In this document: positions 1 through 5,471 of the stretch, piece by piece
Numbering within the stretch: position 1 is the stretch's first letter
How the letters are laid out: each line of letters starts with the position of its first letter
Source of the DNA: Cytophagaceae bacterium
Lineage (GTDB): Bacteria; Bacteroidota; Bacteroidia; Cytophagales; Spirosomataceae
Assembly: GCA_027485075.1 (NCBI GenBank)
Contig: JAIXRT010000015.1
Span: forward strand, 1 to 9,745
Length of the DNA: 9,745 nucleotides
Direction: 5' to 3'
Notes under the pieces: generated by a model
The model's database searches: none
The model's input: the letters and a program-made list of their open reading frames with translations, nothing else
What the model was told of the DNA's origin: nothing
Made by a program: the position numbers and the translations under genes

Positions 1-1100
1 AATGGTTTTGAAACCTGAAAGAATAAAGGGGTCAAAACTTCTTTCCACTGGATTGCGGCGATTTCTAATGCGGCAAAATTGTAGTGAACGCCATCCCAGC
101 GCATGCCACCGTCTTTGATTGCTTGCAGATTGGCACCTTCATAGGTGAAGTCGATTTCTTTTAACATACGAGACTGGGCTCTTCTAACTTTGATTTGGTC
201 TGGAATGTCTTGTCCCGCATTGGAAAGCGCAATCATGAATGGTAAATTCGGTTGGCCTACCAATTCACGTGTTTTTTGAATGTAACGTCTGGTAAAATAC
301 AAAATGTCATTTTCTGATTCGTTGTAATCATTTTCCCCGTGAACTACTAAAATAGCACGAAGGCCAGATTTACTCATGTCTGTTAATAAGCTTTGTTCGA
401 ATCGCGCATATGGATAGCGGATTTTCCAATCGTAGATTTTATTTTCGAAAGGTTCTCCATAAGCGGATTTTCCCCATTGAATGGAGGTCGTTCCGCCTTG
501 TCCTGTATTGTAAATGAGGACAGGCACATTTAATTTCTTTTTCATGTATTCTGCGACGCGGCCCCAAAATCCTGGGTTAGCGCCTGGAATTGGCCATAAT
601 TTAATTTGGCACCATGTTTTGTCGTAATCCAAAATGACATAGGGCTCTTGTCCTTCTGCAAGTGAATGGCCAATGACAGCAAATACTTCTCCCACATTGA
701 TCGTCGTGGGTAACAAACCATCCGTCACCACTTTTCCGTCAGCCATGAGCTGAATTTGCGCATAATATCCACCGCCAATTAATTTATACTTTCCCGAAAA
801 TTGCTTGTTGGCCACATCTACATTCAAATTTTGCCAATCAGTTGATTGCCCTCCAACTCTATTTGTAAATTTAATTTTGGCGGTTTGGAATGTGGCGCCA
901 GCCTGTCCATGAATGACAATTTCGCCTTCGTTTGTGTTTGATCGTTGTACAAAAGTTTTACTTTTTTGCAGATCAAGGCTTGCGGTAGCTGGTGCTAAAA
1001 AGGTATCGTTCGGTGAAATGGGCTCCTTATCTACGGAACATGCACCCAAAATAAAAATGGAAACAAATAGAATGCTTACGGTTAATAATCGTTTGTGCAT
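1..1100 (-). CDS. SGNH-hydrolase-fold lipoprotein, sialate O-acetylesterase-like (3' end outside window)
   Basis: The frame is open from ATG at 1100 down to the left edge: 366 codons, with the C-terminus missing. The N-terminus is a lipoprotein signal (MHKRLLTV, then a hydrophobic run ending in LGAC with Cys21). The acidic stretch after the cysteine (SVDKE) fits surface export of Bacteroidota lipoproteins. Residues ~40-135 look like a beta-rich accessory domain. The SGNH hydrolase blocks follow in order: GHSLAEG with candidate nucleophile Ser146, GQGGT (200-204) for the oxyanion hole, GEND (256-259), and DGVH (336-339) with the Asp/His of the triad. The fold and esterase-type active site are therefore well supported. 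The substrate (O-acetyl groups on sialic acid or on plant or microbial polysaccharide) is inferred from family resemblance only. It is divergent from fabD with 81 bp between starts. Confidence 0.8.
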   Translation of the reverse strand, partial: MHKRLLTVSILFVSIFILGACSVDKEPISPNDTFLAPATASLDLQKSKTFVQRSNTNEGEIVIHGQAGATFQTAKIKFTNRVGGQSTDWQNLNVDVANKQFSGKYKLIGGGYYAQIQLMADGKVVTDGLLPTTINVGEVFAVIGHSLAEGQEPYVILDYDKTWCQIKLWPIPGANPGFWGRVAEYMKKKLNVPVLIYNTGQGGTTSIQWGKSAYGEPFENKIYDWKIRYPYARFEQSLLTDMSKSGLRAILVVHGENDYNESENDILYFTRRYIQKTRELVGQPNLPFMIALSNAGQDIPDQIKVRRAQSRMLKEIDFTYEGANLQAIKDGGMRWDGVHYNFAALEIAAIQWKEVLTPLFFQVSKP

Positions 1101-1136
1101 TAGATGGCTTTGTTTTTAAAAGCAGCAAGAAAAAAT

Positions 1137-1144
1137 TATCTTTG
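1137..1144 (+). promoter_or_regulatory. Candidate -7 box for fabD
   Basis: TATCTTTG matches the Bacteroidota TAnnTTTG element exactly. The predicted start near 1151 gives a leader of about 30 nt before the fabD ATG at 1182. The leader is A/T-rich and has no Shine-Dalgarno, as is usual in this phylum. At the expected -33 distance there is only a T-run (1113-1117). A true TTTG lies further out at 1109-1112. Confidence 0.55.
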
Positions 1145-1162
1145 CCGAGCTAAAATTTAGTC

Positions 1163-1170
1163 CAAATTTA
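1163..1170 (-). promoter_or_regulatory. Candidate -7 box for the SGNH lipoprotein gene
   Basis: Read on the minus strand this is TAAATTTG, an exact match to the Bacteroidota TAnnTTTG element. It would start transcription near 1156 and give a leader of about 55 nt before the ATG at 1100. There is no TTTG/TTG at the usual -33 spacing, so the call is tentative in this AT-rich stretch. Confidence 0.35.
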
Positions 1171-1181
1171 ATAAATATAAT

Positions 1182-2069
1182 ATGAAAGCATATATTTTTC
1201 CAGGTCAAGGTTCTCAATTTCCGGGTATGGCCAAGGATTTGTACGATCAATATGAGTTGGCACGCTCCATTGTCAACGAGGCGGATTCAATTTTAGGGTT
1301 TTCGTTGTCTAAAGTGATGTTTGAGGGTTCAGAGGAGGAGTTGAAGCAAACGCGTGTGACGCAACCTGCTATTTATTTGCATTCCGTGTTGGTTGCTAAA
1401 TTAGGTAAAGATTTTAAGCCAGGTATGGTGGCGGGACATTCATTAGGGGAATTTTCTGCGTTGGTAGCGGCAGGTGGATTGGCTTGGCAAGATGGATTAC
1501 AATTGGTTTATCAGCGTGCTCTAGCAATGCAAAAAGCGTGTGAAATTCAGCCCTCTACGATGGCGGCTGTTTTAGGATTGCCTGACGCAACTATTGAGGA
1601 GATTTGTGCTGCCTATGGCCCTTCGGTCGTTGCGGCAAATTATAATTGTCCGGGCCAAGTGGTCATTTCAGGTTCTTTAGATGGAATAGAGGCAGTTGGC
1701 ATTCAACTGAAAGAAGCAGGAGCGAAGCGTGTATTGCCATTGCCGGTAGGAGGGGCGTTTCACTCATCATTTATGGAACCTGCACGTATTGAATTAGCTG
1801 CGGCTATCGAAGCGACTGTCATTGCGAATCCGGTTTGTCCAATTTTTCAGAATGTAAATGCGCAGCCATCTCAAGATTCAGGTCAAATCAAAGCTAATTT
1901 GATCGACCAATTGACCGGTGCGGTTCGTTGGACGCAATCTGTGGAAGCCATGGTGGCTGCTGGCGCATCAGAGTTTATTGAATGCGGTCCTGGTAAAGTT
2001 TTACAAGGATTGGTTCGTAAGATTCATGCGGAGGCCGTTGTGTCCTCGATGGAATTAGCTGATTTATAG
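1182..2069 (+). CDS. fabD: Malonyl-CoA:acyl-carrier-protein transacylase (FabD)
   Basis: FabD transfers the malonyl group from coenzyme A to acyl carrier protein, supplying the extender unit for cytoplasmic type II fatty-acid synthesis. The 295-residue protein has the usual length for the family and is complete. The N-terminal FPGQGSQ places the oxyanion-hole glutamine at Gln9. The nucleophile elbow GHSLGE (85-90) carries Ser87. Arg112 in YQRALAMQ would bind the malonyl carboxylate. The catalytic histidine is His194 in GAFHS, and Gln243 lies in DQLTGAVRW. All five match the E. coli active-site set in order. The ATG at 1182 starts directly at the conserved beta strand KAYIFPGQG, so no alternative start is needed. 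It is a single-gene unit between a divergent lipoprotein gene and tRNA-Gln. Confidence 0.96.
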   Translation: MKAYIFPGQGSQFPGMAKDLYDQYELARSIVNEADSILGFSLSKVMFEGSEEELKQTRVTQPAIYLHSVLVAKLGKDFKPGMVAGHSLGEFSALVAAGGLAWQDGLQLVYQRALAMQKACEIQPSTMAAVLGLPDATIEEICAAYGPSVVAANYNCPGQVVISGSLDGIEAVGIQLKEAGAKRVLPLPVGGAFHSSFMEPARIELAAAIEATVIANPVCPIFQNVNAQPSQDSGQIKANLIDQLTGAVRWTQSVEAMVAAGASEFIECGPGKVLQGLVRKIHAEAVVSSMELADL

Positions 2070-2088
2070 GGAGTCGCCTTTCGAGAGG

Positions 2089-2128
2089 TCAAATAAATCA
2101 TTTTTTTTTGAGTGTTATTTGATTTTTT
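2089..2128 (+). terminator. Possible weak fabD terminator
   Basis: Two 8-nt arms (TCAAATAA at 2089-2096 and TTATTTGA at 2115-2122) are exact reverse complements around an 18-nt loop that includes a 9-T run. Six T residues follow the right arm. The stem is all A/T except one pair and would be unstable. The right arm also overlaps the -33 element of the tRNA promoter. This is the only hairpin-plus-T structure seen after fabD. Confidence 0.2.
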
Positions 2129-2149
2129 CCGAGATAGAACTTACTTTTG
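2118..2149 (+). promoter_or_regulatory. tRNA-Gln promoter (-33 TTTG, 20-nt spacer, -7 TACTTTTG)
   Basis: A TTTG at 2118-2121 is followed by exactly 20 nt and then TACTTTTG at 2142-2149. Both elements and the spacing match the Bacteroidota primary sigma-factor consensus (TTTG, 19-20 nt, TAnnTTTG). Transcription would begin near 2156, about 10 nt before the mature 5' end of the tRNA. This is the best-formed promoter in the window. Confidence 0.8.
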
Positions 2150-2165
2150 CATCACATTTTGGTAT

Positions 2166-2236
2166 TGACCTATGGTGTAATGGTAACACACCAGTTTTTG
2201 GTTCTGGTTTTCTAGGTTCGAATCCTGGTAGGTCAA
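2166..2236 (+). tRNA. tRNA-Gln (anticodon UUG)
   Basis: A complete cloverleaf can be drawn. The acceptor stem TGACCTA (2166-2172) pairs with TAGGTCA (2229-2235), with discriminator A2236. The D stem is GTG/CAC. The anticodon stem is CCAG/CTGG with a U-U apposition at 31:39. The anticodon loop is TTTTGGT, with TTG at 2198-2200. A 4-nt variable loop is followed by the T stem CTAGG/CCTGG and the loop TTCGAAT. The anticodon UUG reads CAA (and CAG by wobble). U1-A72 at the end of the acceptor is a glutamine identity feature. The 3' CCA is not encoded (the sequence continues CA after the discriminator), so it must be added post-transcriptionally. Confidence 0.96.
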
Positions 2237-2250
2237 CAGAATAACAAATT

Positions 2251-2284
2251 AAAGCCTTCTACAGCAATGTAGAAGGCTTTTTTT
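2251..2284. terminator. Strong intrinsic terminator, tRNA-Gln / plug-gene operon
   Basis: The arms at 2251-2263 and 2268-2280 are perfect 13-bp reverse complements closed by a GCAA (GNRA-type) tetraloop. The T-run extends beyond the stem to 2284. It ends the plus-strand tRNA transcript. The minus-strand operon stops at 2287, directly in front of the same hairpin, and the A-rich left flank supplies a U-tract in that direction, so it probably serves both. Confidence 0.9.
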
Positions 2285-2286
2285 AT

Positions 2287-3063
2287 TTACTCTGAAAGTA
2301 ATTTTTTGAGGTTTTTGTCGCTTCCGGAGTTTTTGAAATCCTTACTTTGTTTTCCCCAAGTCCAAAGTGTTAATGGCAGCGTAACACCTCGTTGGAATTC
2401 CTCTGGAATGCCGGGGGATGATGATCCTCCTTTGATTGTACTAATGACAATTACCCCATTAGCTCCACGTACGCCATACATTGCAGTTTGAGAAGGGTCT
2501 TTTAACACGCTAACAGAGGCAATGTCACCTGGATTAATTGAGTTAATATTACCGCTAATAGGTACGCCATCAACTACATACAAGGGGCTATTCGCGTTTA
2601 TTGAACCAATTCCACGAATGCGGACCATAGCACCACCACCGGGTGAATTATCATTTCCAATGGTCACTCCAGACACTTGTCCTTGTAACTTTTGATTGAC
2701 CGTGGCGACATTTACTTGGTTTAACGTTTGATTATCAACATCATTTAGTGATTTTGATTTAACTTTTTCCACGGAAACCCACGGAATTAATTGCATCCCA
2801 ATTCCCGGCTCACCTTGGGGATTTCTACCTTTTAAAAACTTAACCTGAGAGATTTGATTCAAGGGAATCGCGGAGGTATCCCTAAATTCTTGCGGATTTA
2901 TTTTGTCGGCAGGTTCATGCCAAATAACCCACAAAGTGTCTTTTCGAATGCTGATTTGCTGGCGATCGCTGTTAAAGTATTTATTCAGAATACTTTCAGC
3001 TGATTCAGATTGACCAAACGCTTGAATGCTAACAAGCATTAACAATAAGAGTTTATTTCTCAT
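2287..3063 (-). CDS. Exported stand-alone SusC-type TonB plug-domain protein
   Basis: The 258-residue protein begins with a signal peptide (MRNKLLLLMLVSIQAFGQ, probable cleavage near residues 17-18), so it is exported to the periplasm or outer membrane. Residues ~118-211 are a recognisable SusC/RagA plug: LQGQVSGVTI, RIRGIGSIN, PLYVVDGVPI, INPGDIASVSVLKD, and AMYGVRGANGVIVIST. In SusC-type transporters this domain is followed by a beta-barrel of many hundreds of residues. Here only about 47 residues follow, ending in a lysine-rich tail, a stop codon and a strong terminator. Residues ~40-100 are unassigned; IPLNQISQVKFLKG there loosely echoes the plug's own NPGDIASVSVLKD. It is the last gene of a three-gene operon, and its ATG overlaps the upstream stop by 4 nt. 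No frameshift is evident within it. Function is unknown; it could be a receptor remnant or a genuine small plug protein. Confidence 0.85.
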   Translation of the reverse strand: MRNKLLLLMLVSIQAFGQSESAESILNKYFNSDRQQISIRKDTLWVIWHEPADKINPQEFRDTSAIPLNQISQVKFLKGRNPQGEPGIGMQLIPWVSVEKVKSKSLNDVDNQTLNQVNVATVNQKLQGQVSGVTIGNDNSPGGGAMVRIRGIGSINANSPLYVVDGVPISGNINSINPGDIASVSVLKDPSQTAMYGVRGANGVIVISTIKGGSSSPGIPEEFQRGVTLPLTLWTWGKQSKDFKNSGSDKNLKKLLSE

Positions 3064-4304
3064 AGATTTAATTCGCCTAGTTTCTCATACGAGAGAATCA
3101 TCGAACGAACGTTATGGTAGTTAATTTTCCAATTATGTGCCATGTGGCGCCAAATAGGCTCGCCTTCGCGGGTCATTAATGGCCACCATTCACCTGTTTG
3201 CTGATTAATCATTTTATCGAATACAAAGCGATGCACTTGTTTATAGGCGTCGATAAAACGTGAATCATTGGTTAATTTATATGCATCTAGCATGCCGATT
3301 AACATTTCGGCTTGTTGCCAAAATTCTTTCTCATGATCGGAAGCATCTCCCGTATGTGAGCCTTCCACAAATACGCCACCATATTCCCAATCTATTCCAT
3401 GGTTAAGTGCATGATAAAAGGCCTTTTCTAAATTTGGACGGTACTTTTCTAAATCGAATTGGCCTATTTTAATAGCATGCATGAGGAGCCATCCAAACTC
3501 TGCATTATGGCCATATGACGTATTATCTGTTGATGACGCTTTTTGGCCTCCATCTGCAAATCGATCCCAGCCCCAAACAATGTCAAATTTAATTTGTGGA
3601 GCGACTTTCCAATCAGCCCAAAACTGTGGAATTCCTGTCCCTGTTTCAGGATGCATGATTTTATGTATCAAAATCTCGATCACTTCAGCTAATTTCCTGC
3701 GATGCAAGGATTTGCCACTCGCTTCATAAAGTGTCGTAAATGCTTCCATCAAATGCATGTGCACATCTAAAGTTTTGCGATCTCCACCCGGAGACCCTGG
3801 TCCCATGAGTGACCAATCTTCCGCAAAAAATTCCCAGTAACCTCCATGGTTTGTGTCCACGGCATGTTTTTGCAGTAAATCAAAAACCTTTTCGGCATAT
3901 TCAAGTCCAATGGGATCTCCCGTAGCTAGCGTATATTCGCTCAAGGAATAAATGGCAAAACTATGTCCATATCCAATTTTTTGCTTGTTTGTTGGCCTAC
4001 CCGCCCGATCTGTCATCCAATAAAAACCACCATGGGTGTCATCCCACATTTTTTCAAGTAGAAATTTGACGCCATGTTCCGCCATTTCTTTCATGATGGG
4101 TCCGCCAAACCCGTGGCGATACGCTTGTGCGTACGTAAATACGGATCTCGTTTGTGCAATTAATGATTTTTCATCATCTCCCGCATCATTTCCAAATTCG
4201 TCAAAATGCGTAATGAACCCTCCTGGACTCTTGTCGATGGTCCTTGCCGTCCAAAACGGAAGTAATTGGTTTTCCGTGTAGGTTTTAATTTCCGATTGCA
4301 TCAT
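3060..4304 (-). CDS. AGE-family sugar 2-epimerase/isomerase (cellobiose 2-epimerase-like)
   Basis: This 414-residue protein has no signal peptide and is probably cytoplasmic. It belongs to the N-acylglucosamine 2-epimerase superfamily, an (alpha/alpha)6 barrel that interconverts aldoses at C2 or aldose and ketose. Diagnostic motifs in order are LLPFWTARTID with GGFITHFD, QTRSVFTYAQAY (Arg53), GYGHSFAIY (His114), LDVHMHLMEAF (His182/His184), SYGHNAEFGWLL (His265, Glu268), EFWQQAEMLIGMLDAY, and INYHNVRSM (His397). The arginine and three histidine sites correspond to the catalytic set of cellobiose 2-epimerases. Substrate cannot be fixed: mannose, cellobiose-type disaccharides, N-acetylhexosamine or another sugar are all possible. 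It starts at MM, 20 nt inside the kinase gene, and its TGA overlaps the next ATG, implying translational coupling. Confidence 0.88.
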   Translation of the reverse strand: MMQSEIKTYTENQLLPFWTARTIDKSPGGFITHFDEFGNDAGDDEKSLIAQTRSVFTYAQAYRHGFGGPIMKEMAEHGVKFLLEKMWDDTHGGFYWMTDRAGRPTNKQKIGYGHSFAIYSLSEYTLATGDPIGLEYAEKVFDLLQKHAVDTNHGGYWEFFAEDWSLMGPGSPGGDRKTLDVHMHLMEAFTTLYEASGKSLHRRKLAEVIEILIHKIMHPETGTGIPQFWADWKVAPQIKFDIVWGWDRFADGGQKASSTDNTSYGHNAEFGWLLMHAIKIGQFDLEKYRPNLEKAFYHALNHGIDWEYGGVFVEGSHTGDASDHEKEFWQQAEMLIGMLDAYKLTNDSRFIDAYKQVHRFVFDKMINQQTGEWWPLMTREGEPIWRHMAHNWKINYHNVRSMILSYEKLGELNL

Positions 4305-5253
4305 GTAATGTTTTTATTTCTTGTGGATTGGCACTACCTGTTTCTCCTATTTTTTGTATGCTGATGTGTACCGCTAAACTCGCAAATGCGCATGCTTCCT
4401 GATGAGTAGCCCCTGCTGCTTTGGCAGCACTAAACGCAGCAACGACCATATCTCCTGCGCCAACAGTATCTATTGGGCCAAGAACAGGGATTGCTTTTTG
4501 CCAATGAAATTCAGTAGGGCTTGCGTAAATCATTCCCTTTTCTCCCAACGTGGCGAGTACAGGTTTGTTGCGTTGGTTAACCCATTGTTTGAGTTGGGTT
4601 TCTATGTCAGTTAGTTTACCTATTAGCTTAGTTAATTCAGCTTCATTGACTTTAAGAAGTGTACCTTTTGCCTCATTGCCTAAACTCCGCAGATCAGCGA
4701 TAGCATTTGTGCCTACGAATTTTTGCACTTGGCCAAGCGTTTCTTTATTTAGTAGAGGTAATCTGAATTGTTCATTGATGATAACCCATTGATACTTTTC
4801 GATTGAACTTTGCAGTTGGCTCAATAACGATTTCGCATACTGTTGGAAATCTACATTTCGTGTCCCAAAATCTAATCGATTTTGTTCAATCTTATCCCGC
4901 ATGGGTTTGGTGTAGGTGGGGGTATCGATTCCAGGTATAGTTAGGAGGTGTTTCGTTGAAATATGCCATTTATCTGCTTGGTAGGCCATTTCTCTTCCAA
5001 AAACATCATCGCCTTTGATCCCGTAGGCGTCCACGTTAACTCCCAGATTAGCCAAATTTTTGGCTACATTTCCGGCTCCTCCTAAATACGATTTTGGATG
5101 CTGGCAAATATGTACTTCTTGGCCTGTTTCAACTGAAAATTCGACGCTATTTGGGTTGATATCGAAATAAAAATCCAAGGCGAAGTCACCGATAACAGCC
5201 ATGTTTAGTTGGCTTATCTGCGCTAGAAGTGCGTCTAATCGCTTGGAATTCAT
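4285..5253 (-). CDS. PfkB-family (ribokinase-like) sugar kinase, HldE/RfaE kinase-domain-like
   Basis: The 322-residue cytoplasmic protein is predicted to phosphorylate a sugar using ATP. Ribokinase-fold landmarks are an N-terminal strand VIGDFALDFYFD (20-31), resembling the GDxxLDxY start of heptose-7-phosphate kinases; PfkB motif 1 YLGGAGNVAKNLANLG (56-71); KVNEAE (201-206); TLGEKG (235-240); and PfkB motif 2 DTVGAGD (262-268), whose Asp268 would be the catalytic base. The RISPEAP and DYxKG segments typical of true HldE kinases are not seen. They are replaced by divergent sequence, including VIINEQFRLPLL (157-168). The acceptor sugar is therefore probably not the standard heptose phosphate. 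It is the first gene of the operon with the AGE epimerase and plug protein, overlapping the next gene by 20 nt. Confidence 0.87.
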   Translation of the reverse strand: MNSKRLDALLAQISQLNMAVIGDFALDFYFDINPNSVEFSVETGQEVHICQHPKSYLGGAGNVAKNLANLGVNVDAYGIKGDDVFGREMAYQADKWHISTKHLLTIPGIDTPTYTKPMRDKIEQNRLDFGTRNVDFQQYAKSLLSQLQSSIEKYQWVIINEQFRLPLLNKETLGQVQKFVGTNAIADLRSLGNEAKGTLLKVNEAELTKLIGKLTDIETQLKQWVNQRNKPVLATLGEKGMIYASPTEFHWQKAIPVLGPIDTVGAGDMVVAAFSAAKAAGATHQEACAFASLAVHISIQKIGETGSANPQEIKTLHDAIGN

Positions 5254-5319
5254 GATTATAGGTTTGTGTGTTTGAAATTACACAAAATATGGTTTGAAGG
5301 CAATTAAATACCTCCCACT

Positions 5320-5327
5320 TACCTTTG
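5320..5327 (+). promoter_or_regulatory. Possible upstream -7 box for glmM
   Basis: TACCTTTG on the plus strand is an exact TAnnTTTG match and a mirror image of the operon's own box at 5347-5354. It would yield a long leader (about 138 nt) to the glmM start. The nearest TTTG upstream (5293-5296) is 23 nt away, longer than usual. It may be a second glmM promoter, or only the symmetric half of an operator. Confidence 0.35.
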
Positions 5328-5354
5328 GCAATCCTCCAAGGTTTGCCAAAGGTA
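5320..5354. repeat. 12-bp perfect palindrome between kinase operon and glmM
   Basis: The arms TACCTTTGGCAA (5320-5331) and TTGCCAAAGGTA (5343-5354) are exact reverse complements. Inside them CCT (5333-5335) and AGG (5339-5341) can pair as well, leaving a 3-nt loop. There is no following T-run, so it is not a simple terminator. Each outer half is an exact -7 box. It may be an operator, a paired-promoter element, or a leader hairpin. Confidence 0.8.
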
Positions 5355-5376
5355 CGGTGGTGGATTTTTTTTACAA
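5347..5376 (-). promoter_or_regulatory. Promoter of the kinase-epimerase-plug operon
   Basis: On the minus strand, TTG (5374-5376) is followed by 19 nt and then TACCTTTG (5347-5354), matching Bacteroidota -33 and -7 elements with correct spacing. The start would be near 5340, giving a leader of about 87 nt before the kinase ATG at 5253. The -7 box is the right arm of a palindrome. Confidence 0.6.
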
Positions 5377-5433
5377 TAGGAAATACTGATAATTCGCAAT
5401 CAATATCTTGATAATTATATCCCTAGAATTCCT

Positions 5434-5441
5434 TAATTTTG
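5434..5441 (+). promoter_or_regulatory. Candidate proximal -7 box for glmM
   Basis: TAATTTTG matches TAnnTTTG exactly and would start transcription near 5448, a leader of about 24 nt before the TTG start at 5472. TTG at 5408-5410 is 23 nt upstream, slightly too far for an ideal -33. This box overlaps an in-frame TTG at 5439, a further reason not to use that codon as the gene start. Confidence 0.45.
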
Positions 5442-5471
5442 ACCTTCTTTTTACCTTTATCTTATTCTGTT

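Noticed and set aside
913..1119. Plus-strand ORF of 68 codons over the start of the SGNH lipoprotein gene
   Set aside because: It lies opposite a well-supported lipoprotein signal and N-terminal region, shows no recognisable domain, and reads through the esterase gene's start. It is a shadow frame.
2287..3063. The plug-domain gene as a pseudogene of a SusC receptor broken by frameshift
   Set aside because: The frame runs cleanly from a signal peptide to a stop directly in front of a terminator, with no barrel sequence in any frame downstream. A remnant origin is possible, but nothing in the window shows a recent break.
1..4304. A sialic-acid catabolic locus (sialate O-acetylesterase-like protein plus AGE-family N-acylglucosamine 2-epimerase)
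   Set aside because: fabD and tRNA-Gln separate the two genes, and they are in different transcription units. No sialidase, NanA lyase or transporter is present, and the epimerase resembles cellobiose 2-epimerases as much as N-acylglucosamine ones.
5320..5354. Rho-independent terminator between the kinase operon and glmM
   Set aside because: The flanking genes diverge, so no transcript needs ending there. No T-run follows directly on either strand, and the arms are promoter boxes.
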